From NCBI RefSeq assembly GCF_008369915.1, contig NZ_VSRN01000001.1:5266501-5330500 (forward strand): 64,000 bases of DNA. Reading direction: 5' to 3'. The stretch's first letter is position 1. Every line of letters begins with the position of its first letter. Below the pieces are notes generated by a model. It worked only from the letters and a program-made list of their open reading frames with translations, was not told the DNA's origin and did not search any database. This DNA is from Dyadobacter sp. UC 10 (lineage in GTDB: Bacteria; Bacteroidota; Bacteroidia; Cytophagales; Spirosomataceae). This document shows positions 53,447 through 61,266 of the stretch, one piece after another. The translations under genes and the position numbers were made by a program.

Positions 53447-56400
53447 ATGCATAGCTGCAATCACAGGTTGTTCCCATGCGGAAACACCTTACCCAAATCG
53501 CTCGCCCGGTTTGCGCTGATCACGCTGATCAGTGGCACCAGTTGGGCAAAAACGCCGACTGGGACTGATCTCGTCACCCGCCGGCCAGTTCTTTCATCCT
53601 TAAATCCTGGTTCGCAGGCCGATCGCCAGATCAAAGGAAAGGTGACGGATGGCGATACGCCCGACGGCCTGCCCGGAGTGAACGTTATTATCAAGGGAAC
53701 CCAAACCGGAACCGTGACCGACGCCGGCGGGAATTATTCGCTGGATATTCCGGATGGAGGCGCAATCCTTGTTTTTTCCTATGTCGGCTATATCACTCAA
53801 GAACAGGAGACAGGCACCCGGAGCACCATCGATATTGCTTTGAAAGCCGATAACAAATCGCTGAACGAAGTAGTGGTGGTGGGTTACGGAACGCAAAAGA
53901 AAGTGAACCTGACAGGCGCGGTAGACCAGGTAGGTCAGGAAGTGCTTCGCAACCGCCCTATCACCAACGTAGCGCAAGGGCTGGTGGGGGCAGTACCGAA
54001 CCTGAACCTGAAAATGCTTGACGGAAAACCGACCCAGTCGCCCGCATTTAACATACGGGGTACCACGTCCATCGGGCAACGCGGCAATGCGCTGGTGCTG
54101 ATCGATGGGGTAGAGGCCGATCCCCGTTTTTTAAATCCCAACGACATTGAAAGCGTGTCGGTACTGAAAGATGCTGCTTCCGCTTCGATCTATGGGGCCA
54201 GGGCAGCATTCGGGGTGGTTTTGATTACTACCAAATCTGCATCGGAAGGCAAGACAACCATTTCGTATTCAGCTAATTATTCTATCAAATCGCCCACGGA
54301 AGTGCCCGACAATATCGTGGATTCCTATCCCTGGGCGCAAGGCTTCAGCGACGCCTGGTCGCGCTGGAACGATAATGGGAATACGCCGACTGCCATCAAT
54401 AAAACCATCAGTTTTTCGCCGGCATACCTGGCCGAGATCAAGAGAAGATGGGAAGACCCTTCGCTGCCGCGTTTCGAGGTGGATCCCAACACCGGCGAGT
54501 ACCAGTATTTTTACAGCACAGATTGGTATAGAGAATTATACAAGGAACGTTTCAGCGCACATGACCACAACCTGTCGATTTCAGGTGGTAACGACAAGGC
54601 TACGTTCCTGCTGAGCGGCCGCTACAACGGACAGGGCGGTTTGTTCAGGTATAATTCCGATGACTATAACATGTATAACCTTCGTGCGAAAGGAAGTATC
54701 CAGGTGACGCCGTGGCTGCGCATTGACAACAACACGGAGTATTCCACCATGAAATACCACCAACCGATCAATGTGGGTGAAGGAAGTGGTATTTACCGTA
54801 ACATAGCCGATGAAGGACACCCGATGGCGCCAATGCTTAACCCCGATGGAACGCTTTCATTCTCTGCTGCTTACACGGTAGGGGACTACTACATCGGCAA
54901 AAACGGGATTGATAACACGCAACGCTTTTTGAAAAACAAAGTGGCCGCGAAAGCACAGTTTTTCGACAAAGCGCTTTCGGTACGCGCTGATATGACTTTC
55001 CAGAGTACGGATATCGGTTCCCAGCAAAATCGTGTGCAGGTACCTTACAGCCGCGCAAAGGGTGTAATCGGTTACACGGGAACGAATACCAATGATATCG
55101 AGGAGAGAAAACGGACCACCAATTACCTGGCCACCAACTTCTACGCCGATTATGTGAAGTCCTTTAACAATGCGCATAACTTCACTTTGCTGGCTGGTTT
55201 CAACTACGAGCAGTCGAATTACAGCAACCTTACTGCGAGAAGGAATGGGCTGGTGTATGCCGATGCGGATGATATAAACCTGGCTTTGGGCCAGAGTATT
55301 GTGACGTCGGGCGGTTTGCAAAAGTGGGCAATCGCGGGCGGATTTTTCCGGTTGAACTACAATTTCCGCGAGCGTTACCTGCTGGAAGTGAACGGCCGCT
55401 ACGATGGTTCTTCCAAGTTTCCGACTGACCAGCAGTGGGCGTTCTTCCCGTCGGTATCGGCTGGCTGGAGAATTTCCGAAGAACCTTTCTGGAAGGTGAA
55501 TCCGAATGTATTTTCCAATGTGAAACTGCGTGCTTCCTACGGTTCGCTGGGTAACGGTAATGTGGATCCCTATTCGTTTAACGAGAAATTCTCGATCTCG
55601 CAATCCGGCCGGGTTATCAATGGTATTCGCCCGCAGACTACCCGCCAACCGGGCGTGGTTCCCGACGGGCTTACCTGGGAAACTTCAACGACTGCCAACG
55701 TCGGCCTTGAATTCTTTACACTCAAGAACAAGCTTTCATTCACAGGCGATATGTACCAGCGCCGTACTTCGGACATGTTTACGGTAGGGCCGACAGTACC
55801 GAACGTATTTGGTATTGAAGTTCCAAAAGGAAATTATGCCGATTTGAAAACGACGGGCTGGGAGTTGAGCGTAAGCTGGGGAGACCAGTTCAATATGGGT
55901 TCGAAGCCTTTCAAATATGATTTGAAATTCATGCTTGCGGACTCCTGGGCGATCATTACCAAATATAACAATCCTGAGAAAAACCTGACGAACGTTAACA
56001 ATCCGAACGAAAATGCGAGAGAGTTTTACGAAGGACAGCGCATCGGCGAGATCTGGGGTTATCAAGTGGAAGGGCTGTTCAGGTCGGACGCGGAAATTGC
56101 AGAATCACCTTCACAGGCCAATATCCCGAACACCAACACCCGGAAAAACTATCCGGGCGATATCAAGTTCAGGAACCTGGACGGTGACGACGTGATTTAC
56201 CATGGTTTGAACAGGGTTGGCAATTCTGGCGACAAGACGATCATCGGAAATTCTGAACCGCGCCGCAGTTTCGGGATTAACCTCTCTGGCGACTGGAACG
56301 GCATCTTTGTCAGCGGTCTTTTCCAGGGGGTTATGAAACAGGATTGGTACCCTTCGGCAGAAGCGCGTTTCTGGGGACAATACAACCGCCCGTACAATGC

Positions 56401-56803
56401 ATATCCGCGCTGGCACGAAGCCAATATGTTCCGTCCGGAACTGGGTAATTTCGATGCCTATCTGCCCCGGTTGGTCGGTTACACCGCACAGGGAACAGGC
56501 CGTGCCCTGCAGGTGCCAAACGACCGTTTTCTGCAAAATGCAGGCTATATCAGGCTGAGAAACCTGCAAGTTGGCTACACGATCCCGCAGCGTATCGTGG
56601 AGAAAATCCATGCGCGCGATCTGAAAGTGTATTTGTCCGCAGAAAACCTCTGGACCTGGTCGCCGATGTACAAATGGACCCGCGACACGGACGTGACCAA
56701 TATCTACGGATCTGATCCTGACCTGAGCGGCGGGACTTCGGGAGACGGATACAATTATCCTATGCTGAAAGCGGTATCTGTTGGTCTGACACTAAACTTT
56801 TAA
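53447..56803 (+). CDS. SusC/RagA-type TonB-dependent receptor without STN domain, enzyme-free locus
   Basis: A 1118-residue outer-membrane transporter from the ATG at 53447 (MHSCNHRLFPCGN); the frame opens 25 codons earlier without signal-like features. The signal region (FALITLISGTSWAK) is followed by a linker, then a carboxypeptidase-regulatory-like domain (about residues 63-140, IKGKVTDGDTPDGLPGVNVII), the plug signature NEVVVVGYGTQKKVNLTGAV and VLKDAASASIYGARAAFGVVLITTK, and a barrel ending KAVSVGLTLNF. There is no STN domain. It ends 6 bases before the ATG of its susD. No degradative enzyme gene is linked, so the imported ligand cannot be guessed. Confidence 0.94.
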   Translation: MHSCNHRLFPCGNTLPKSLARFALITLISGTSWAKTPTGTDLVTRRPVLSSLNPGSQADRQIKGKVTDGDTPDGLPGVNVIIKGTQTGTVTDAGGNYSLDIPDGGAILVFSYVGYITQEQETGTRSTIDIALKADNKSLNEVVVVGYGTQKKVNLTGAVDQVGQEVLRNRPITNVAQGLVGAVPNLNLKMLDGKPTQSPAFNIRGTTSIGQRGNALVLIDGVEADPRFLNPNDIESVSVLKDAASASIYGARAAFGVVLITTKSASEGKTTISYSANYSIKSPTEVPDNIVDSYPWAQGFSDAWSRWNDNGNTPTAINKTISFSPAYLAEIKRRWEDPSLPRFEVDPNTGEYQYFYSTDWYRELYKERFSAHDHNLSISGGNDKATFLLSGRYNGQGGLFRYNSDDYNMYNLRAKGSIQVTPWLRIDNNTEYSTMKYHQPINVGEGSGIYRNIADEGHPMAPMLNPDGTLSFSAAYTVGDYYIGKNGIDNTQRFLKNKVAAKAQFFDKALSVRADMTFQSTDIGSQQNRVQVPYSRAKGVIGYTGTNTNDIEERKRTTNYLATNFYADYVKSFNNAHNFTLLAGFNYEQSNYSNLTARRNGLVYADADDINLALGQSIVTSGGLQKWAIAGGFFRLNYNFRERYLLEVNGRYDGSSKFPTDQQWAFFPSVSAGWRISEEPFWKVNPNVFSNVKLRASYGSLGNGNVDPYSFNEKFSISQSGRVINGIRPQTTRQPGVVPDGLTWETSTTANVGLEFFTLKNKLSFTGDMYQRRTSDMFTVGPTVPNVFGIEVPKGNYADLKTTGWELSVSWGDQFNMGSKPFKYDLKFMLADSWAIITKYNNPEKNLTNVNNPNENAREFYEGQRIGEIWGYQVEGLFRSDAEIAESPSQANIPNTNTRKNYPGDIKFRNLDGDDVIYHGLNRVGNSGDKTIIGNSEPRRSFGINLSGDWNGIFVSGLFQGVMKQDWYPSAEARFWGQYNRPYNAYPRWHEANMFRPELGNFDAYLPRLVGYTAQGTGRALQVPNDRFLQNAGYIRLRNLQVGYTIPQRIVEKIHARDLKVYLSAENLWTWSPMYKWTRDTDVTNIYGSDPDLSGGTSGDGYNYPMLKAVSVGLTLNF

Positions 56804-56809
56804 TTGACT

Positions 56810-58591
56810 ATGAAAAAGATCAAATACATCACCTGCACACTGGCTATTTCCCTTCTGCTAGGAACCAGCTCGTGTGATCTCCATGAAGTTCCGGTGGACA
56901 CTGCCACCAACGCAGCTGTTTTCGGGTCAGAAAGCGGCCTGGAATTATATGCGAATTCTTTTTACGATATGCTGCCCAGTACGGACGTGGGCGTTTTTCA
57001 GGACGACGACGTTTCGGATATTGTGGCAAGAAATGGTGTCGACGATTACCTGGCAGTCGGCGCATTAAGTCCGATTACGAGCTCGGGGTGGAGCCTGGAT
57101 AACTGGAGGCCGCTTCGTAATATCAATTACTTTATTGTAAATACGGAGAAAAGTACAATCGCAACCAAAAACCATTACCTGGGCCTCGCACGCTTTTTCA
57201 GGGCTTACTTCTATTTTGAGAAAGTAAAGCGTTTTGGAAACGTCCCCTGGATCGAAGCGCCGATCGACGTGACGGATATGGAAAAGCTGAATTCACCGCG
57301 CGACGACCGTTTTGGAGTAATGGATAAGGTTTTGGCAGATCTTAATTTCGCTATCGAAAACATCACGCTGACCTCCGATCCTTCGGTTACGCGTATTACG
57401 AAAAACGTTGCGAGAGCTTACAAAACGCGCATTTGTCTTTATGAAGCGTCGTTCCGTAAGTACCACGCCAGCTATGGCAAGCAATCGACAGCGAATGCAT
57501 GGTATGAGGAAGTGGTAAAAGAGGCGAATGCGATCACCGGTTTTTCTCTGCACCAGGGTGCGTCGCTCGACCGGGCTTATCGCGAGATGTTTATTACACG
57601 TACGCCTTATACGGACGAGACGATCCTGTCTGTTGCATTGAGCGCGAGCTTACAGATTTTCAGCTCGGCCAACCGCCGGTTTATCAGTCCGACCTACGGT
57701 AACCGCCCGAGCCTTACCCGCCGTTTTGTCAATACTTACCTGAATATCGACGGGACACCTTTCACGGGCAAGGCAAGCTACCAGACAACTCCTTTCGTAG
57801 AAGAAGTGAAAAACCGCGACCTGCGCCTGAAACAGACGATCCGCCTGGGCGACTACACCAGGACAGAGAATGGGGTGCCGCTGGTATCGCCTCCCAACTT
57901 TGCACAAACCGTGACAGGCTACCAGCCGATCAAATGGTCGTACGACGAGCGTTTTCCCTATGATGACGAAAGCCGGAATGACAATGCGCATATCATTATG
58001 CGCTGGGGAGAAGTACTGCTCAATAAAGCCGAAGCACTGGCTGAACTGGATAAAATGACGGCGGCCGAATGGACCAATACCATTGGCGCGCTGCGCAAAA
58101 GAGCAGGCATTACAGGTGCAACGCTTACCACTTTACCGACCGTGGCAGATCCGTATATGGTCGCGTTTTTCGATGGCAAGTTTACCGACCCAGTCCTGCT
58201 GGAAGTACTGCGCGAACGTGGTACCGAAATGGTTTTTGAAGGACTTCGCCGCGACGACCTGATCAGGTGGAGGCTTGGAAATCTTTTTCAGAAAGCAACC
58301 ATGAACGGAATTTATGTGAGCAAGCTGGGCGAGCACGACCTGAATGGGGACGGAAAGAATGACGTATATTTCTACCAGGGCACCAAGCCTACGTCCACAA
58401 CGCCGGGCATTGCATTCGTAGATGTGACGGCCTCTGCGGCAGTCGGCAGGATACAGCTTTCAAACGGGACTTCCGGTGAAGTGATCTGGAACCCCGGCCA
58501 GCGAGAATGGCAGGATAAAAAATACCTTTACCCGATCCCGGAAGCAGACCGCAACCGGAACGAAGCCCTGGGCCAGAACCCAGGCTGGTAA
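56810..58591 (+). CDS. SusD/RagB-type outer-membrane lipoprotein, enzyme-free locus
   Basis: A 593-residue surface lipoprotein from the ATG at 56810 (MKKIKYITCTLAIS); a TTG two codons upstream is the other option. The lipobox LGTSSC gives the lipidated cysteine at residue 22. Conserved parts are LARFFRAYFYFEKVKRFGNVPWI, RDDRFGVMDKVLADLNFAIENI, IMRWGEVLLNKAEALAELDKM, ALRKRAGITGA, VLRERGTEMVFEGLRRDDLIRW and the tail PIPEADRNRNEALGQNPGW. It is longer than the other SusD proteins here by 80-100 residues, owing to insertions in the middle and a C-terminal loop (GEHDLNGDGKNDVYFYQG). A strong terminator follows directly. Confidence 0.94.
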   Translation: MKKIKYITCTLAISLLLGTSSCDLHEVPVDTATNAAVFGSESGLELYANSFYDMLPSTDVGVFQDDDVSDIVARNGVDDYLAVGALSPITSSGWSLDNWRPLRNINYFIVNTEKSTIATKNHYLGLARFFRAYFYFEKVKRFGNVPWIEAPIDVTDMEKLNSPRDDRFGVMDKVLADLNFAIENITLTSDPSVTRITKNVARAYKTRICLYEASFRKYHASYGKQSTANAWYEEVVKEANAITGFSLHQGASLDRAYREMFITRTPYTDETILSVALSASLQIFSSANRRFISPTYGNRPSLTRRFVNTYLNIDGTPFTGKASYQTTPFVEEVKNRDLRLKQTIRLGDYTRTENGVPLVSPPNFAQTVTGYQPIKWSYDERFPYDDESRNDNAHIIMRWGEVLLNKAEALAELDKMTAAEWTNTIGALRKRAGITGATLTTLPTVADPYMVAFFDGKFTDPVLLEVLRERGTEMVFEGLRRDDLIRWRLGNLFQKATMNGIYVSKLGEHDLNGDGKNDVYFYQGTKPTSTTPGIAFVDVTASAAVGRIQLSNGTSGEVIWNPGQREWQDKKYLYPIPEADRNRNEALGQNPGW

Positions 58592-58599
58592 AAAGCAGG

Positions 58600-58636
58600 A
58601 TCGGGATTGTCGGAAAACGGCAATCCCGATTTTTTT
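58600..58636 (+). terminator. Intrinsic terminator after susD
   Basis: ATCGGGATTG (58600-58609) pairs with CAATCCCGAT (58621-58630), followed by TTTTTT. It lies 9 bases after the susD stop. Confidence 0.9.
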
Positions 58637-58757
58637 AACGGATTCGATATTAAATGAGAAGGAAGAGAGAACTTAACTCTTTGTTAAATACTTCCAACCA
58701 TCTTTTTATTAGTGAGGTCTTTGCAGTATTATTCAAATAGCGATCTATATGTGTTTC

Positions 58758-59099
58758 ATGCGCAAAGCCCAATACTACTGCATCTTATTGCTCTTATTTA
58801 CATCATGCTCCAAAAATAATGAAGACTGTGGATGTGATGGCTCAACACGCCGTATCCTCGAAAACCTGCAAGCCAGATACATTGGCGACGGTACTTTTGT
58901 TGTCCCGGATACACTAGCTCGTTACATGAGCGTGTATGCGTGTGAGGTGGATACTGCCTGGGAAATAAGTAAGGATGAAAAAAACTGGAATTATGTTATC
59001 TCGGGCAATATCAAAAACACGTGTCTGGGCCCTAATCCTGAGTTAAGGCTTCCGCCTCCGGGAGGCCCGATTCAGATTACTAATATCAAAAAGAAGTAA
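58758..59099 (+). CDS. Small hypothetical lipoprotein
   Basis: A predicted lipoprotein of 113 residues from the ATG at 58758 (MRKAQYYC); an ATG three codons earlier (58749) is equally possible. The lipobox LLFTSC gives the lipidated cysteine at about residue 17, followed by SKNNEDCGCDGSTRRI. The mature part has about 95 residues with two nearby cysteines (CGC) and one further Cys in NIKNTCLGPNPELRLPPPGGP. It resembles small Bacteroidota lipoproteins of unknown function. It stands alone between a terminator and a convergent transporter gene. Confidence 0.72.
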   Translation: MRKAQYYCILLLLFTSCSKNNEDCGCDGSTRRILENLQARYIGDGTFVVPDTLARYMSVYACEVDTAWEISKDEKNWNYVISGNIKNTCLGPNPELRLPPPGGPIQITNIKKK

Positions 59100-59140
59100 G
59101 TACTGGTCAAGAAATTTCTGTTGTTCCGTACATCCGGGAG

Positions 59141-60136
59141 TTACCGCGAAATGACAATCAGTATTAACCCTGAAAGAAATGCGATTAACATGATATTAAG
59201 TATAAGGGTGGTACCTTTTGGCGCGGTTTTGAATTCTTTCCAGAAATAAATACCCCAAACAGATGCGACAACGATTGCCCCGGATGCCAATCCATATGAA
59301 ATTGCTGCTCCTGCTTTGTCGGAAGCAATAATGCTAAAAGACATTCCAATACACCATATCGAACCACCGGCAAAACCTAAAAGGTGATTTTTAACAGTAC
59401 CTTTTAAATACCCGGAAAATTTAACGGGAATGCCAACAATCGGTTTCATCATCAGAAAAGTATTTAGAATAAGATTGCTCAATAAAAAACCGACGGAAAA
59501 AATGAACACAGCGGAATAAGGGCTGAGTTTTCCTTCAACCGGTATTTTAAAGTCCAGGAACATTGAGTTCGCCACATATTTAAAGAAAAGGCCCATTAAA
59601 ATCCCACTGGCAATTGATATCAACAATCCTTTCATTGAGACGGATCCGGCGGTTGCCGACATACTCTTATAGGCAATTGTGTTTAATAGAATCGCAATGA
59701 TAATCAGGAATACACCTAAGAAAAGAAGATTGGCATTTCCAATAGGTGAAGTGATGTAATTGACGATCACTCCAATTACCAGAGATAAACCGGAGCCGAC
59801 AGAAAATGCAACAGAGATGCCGGCAATTGATACAGCTGTTATAAATAAAATGTTGGCTGCGTTAAAAATAATCCCTCCCAGCAGCGCATTGGCGATGTTT
59901 TCAATACTGGCTTGCTGCATATCGGCGATAAAGCTTCGCCCTTCAATTCCATGACTGCCTATTGTTAGTGCAAAAATTATAGACGTTATCAGTATTCCGA
60001 AGGCATAGTCCCAGCAAAATAGTTCAACTCTCCAATCCGGGCTAACGAGTTTTTGGGTGTTCGAACTGGAACCCCATGCAATCATCGTGATAAAACAAAA
60101 AAATACTGCCGTGGAATAACTCTCAATGATGAACAT
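59141..60136 (-). CDS. GRP/ureide-permease-like DMT transporter
   Basis: A 331-residue inner-membrane carrier with ten hydrophobic segments. The N-terminal TAVFFCFITMIAWGSSSNTQKL is the mark of the GRP/ureide-permease-like branch of the drug/metabolite superfamily in Bacteroidota. Glycine-rich helices (AVSIAGISVAFSVGSGLSLVIGVIVNY, AGGSIWCIGMSFSIIASDKAGAAISYGLASGAIVVASVWGIYFW) form the two halves. Members move sugars, nucleosides or ureides, but the substrate is not known here. Unusually, a 28-codon leader ORF with four tryptophan codons and a terminator hairpin precede the gene on the same strand (60319-60181), suggesting attenuation by charged tRNA-Trp supply; that would make an aromatic or indole-type substrate worth testing. 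Confidence 0.85.
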   Translation of the reverse strand: MFIIESYSTAVFFCFITMIAWGSSSNTQKLVSPDWRVELFCWDYAFGILITSIIFALTIGSHGIEGRSFIADMQQASIENIANALLGGIIFNAANILFITAVSIAGISVAFSVGSGLSLVIGVIVNYITSPIGNANLLFLGVFLIIIAILLNTIAYKSMSATAGSVSMKGLLISIASGILMGLFFKYVANSMFLDFKIPVEGKLSPYSAVFIFSVGFLLSNLILNTFLMMKPIVGIPVKFSGYLKGTVKNHLLGFAGGSIWCIGMSFSIIASDKAGAAISYGLASGAIVVASVWGIYFWKEFKTAPKGTTLILNIMLIAFLSGLILIVISR

Positions 60137-60180
60137 AAAATTTAACTGTTAAAATACGCTAACTGTTTTTCTGACAAACC

Positions 60181-60208
60181 AAAAAAAAGCCCTCTGTGAA
60201 CAGAGGGC
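60181..60208 (-). terminator. Terminator hairpin, candidate attenuator before the GRP transporter
   Basis: On the minus strand GCCCTCTG pairs with CAGAGGGC around TTCA, followed by eight T. It lies 24 bases after the stop of the tryptophan-rich leader ORF and 44 bases before the transporter ATG. The leader ORF contains a second CCCTCTGG copy at its tandem Trp codons. It could also simply end the HTH/DUF2975 transcript, which stops at 60391. Confidence 0.85.
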
Positions 60209-60232
60209 CAAGTGTATAAATCGAAAGATATA

Positions 60233-60319
60233 TTACCAGGAAAGCCAGCGTCCACAATACCGGAATCGGATATTGTGCCACCAGAGGGAAATTGAAGAAA
60301 CTGAATTTTGCATTTTCAT
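60233..60319 (-). CDS. Trp-rich leader peptide, candidate attenuator
   Basis: A 28-codon ORF: MKMQNSVSSISLWW, then HNIRFRYCGRWLSW and stop. Four of 28 residues are tryptophan, two of them in tandem (residues 13-14), with others at 25 and 28. A second in-frame ATG lies at codon 3. Inside it, CACAATA and TATTGTG can pair (about 60254-60276), so stalling at the tandem Trp codons could alter folding. The stop is 24 bases from a strong terminator, and the transporter gene starts 44 bases after that. This is the classical layout of amino-acid attenuation. Known leader peptides of Trp operons look like this, but none I know precedes a GRP-type carrier. Translation is inferred, not shown. Confidence 0.6.
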   Translation of the reverse strand: MKMQNSVSSISLWWHNIRFRYCGRWLSW

Positions 60320-60390
60320 GAACCGAATGTACGCACGATTTTAAATTTTGAAATATTGCAGACGAAAATTATTTTAAATGCTTAAATCGT

Positions 60391-60636
60391 TTAAGCCAGA
60401 TTTAGCCGGGGATGGCCGCCTTTGTTCACTTCGTCACTTACGTATTCCAAAATATCACCTGGCTGGCAATCCAATGCTTTACAAATTGCGTCCAGCGTAC
60501 TAAACCGAATTGCTTTTGCCTTACCCGTCTTCAAAATAGAGAGATTGGATAATGTTAGATCAACTCTTTCAGAAAGCTCATTCAGAGATATTTTTCGCTT
60601 TGCCATGATCACATCCAGATTCACAATAATCGGCAT
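60391..60636 (-). CDS. Cro/CI-type helix-turn-helix regulator (YozG-like)
   Basis: An 81-residue DNA-binding protein. The helix-turn-helix covers about residues 13-65 (KRKISLNELSERVDLTLSNLSILKTGKAKAIRFSTLDAICKALDCQPGDILEY), the pattern of YozG-type regulators. It starts 3 bases after the stop of the DUF2975 membrane-protein gene, so the two are co-transcribed; this pairing is widespread. It probably represses its own unit, perhaps through the inverted repeat at 61205-61243. Confidence 0.88.
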   Translation of the reverse strand: MPIIVNLDVIMAKRKISLNELSERVDLTLSNLSILKTGKAKAIRFSTLDAICKALDCQPGDILEYVSDEVNKGGHPRLNLA

Positions 60637-60639
60637 AGC

Positions 60640-61176
60640 TTAAACTGTTAAATCGTTTTCGCTTTGAATATCTATTCCTTTTTTAAAAATAGTGGCAATT
60701 ACATAGATTACCGCCGCCATTAAAATAAATGCCTGACTATCAGCCCAGAACTGGTCCAGGTTTGCAGTATCAAAGCCACGATGCATTAAATTTCCTGCTG
60801 ACTGTCGGGCTGCGTAACTTAAAAGCCCAATTGAAAGCGTGTAATAACTAATTTGTGAAATTTGTCGCGAAACGAAGCTATTGAAGGGTTTTGATAAATC
60901 AATTTTGCTCATCAGCATAATGACCACATAGAACAGGATGGCCTTTAAAATCGCAATGACCAATATGAAACTGTACATACTGAAAAAGGCCCATTTACTA
61001 CGTTCATACAGTTCGCTTAAGTCCAGCTTTTGGTAAAGATTCCGGACAAATTCAGGTTTGTATAAACTGAAAATAAAATTAACTACCAGTCCACCGGCTT
61101 CAATGCACAGGCCAACGAAGATGACCCAGGCAACAATATACAAGCCTTTAAATACAAAGGTGTTACTCTTCGACAT
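60640..61176 (-). CDS. DUF2975 membrane protein (YoaS-like)
   Basis: A 178-residue inner-membrane protein from the ATG at 61176 (MSKSNTFVFKGLYIVAWVIF); the frame is open nine codons further. Four hydrophobic segments: LYIVAWVIFVGLCIEAGGLVVNFIF, WAFFSMYSFILVIAILKAILFYVVIMLM, YYTLSIGLLSYAA and FILMAAVIYVIATIFKKG. The C-terminal GIDIQSENDLTV motif is conserved in this family. Its gene precedes an HTH regulator gene by 3 bases. The function of the pair is unknown; the membrane protein may control the regulator. Confidence 0.87.
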   Translation of the reverse strand: MSKSNTFVFKGLYIVAWVIFVGLCIEAGGLVVNFIFSLYKPEFVRNLYQKLDLSELYERSKWAFFSMYSFILVIAILKAILFYVVIMLMSKIDLSKPFNSFVSRQISQISYYTLSIGLLSYAARQSAGNLMHRGFDTANLDQFWADSQAFILMAAVIYVIATIFKKGIDIQSENDLTV

Positions 61177-61200
61177 AATGGTTATGGTTAAGATCTGCCG

Positions 61201-61243
61201 CAAATTAACATATATTTGTTGTTTATCAATAAATATATGTTAA
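61201..61243 (-). promoter_or_regulatory. 13-bp inverted repeat at the promoter of the DUF2975/HTH unit
   Basis: TTAACATATATTT (61205-61217) and AAATATATGTTAA (61231-61243) are perfect inverted copies with 13 bases between. On the minus strand TTAATTTG (61208-61201) matches five of six bases of the -7 box and overlaps one arm. The repeat lies 29 bases before the DUF2975 ATG. It is a good candidate operator for the HTH protein of the same unit; no T-run follows in either direction. Confidence 0.55.
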
Positions 61244-61266
61244 CGGTCAATAAATTATTTTCTATA

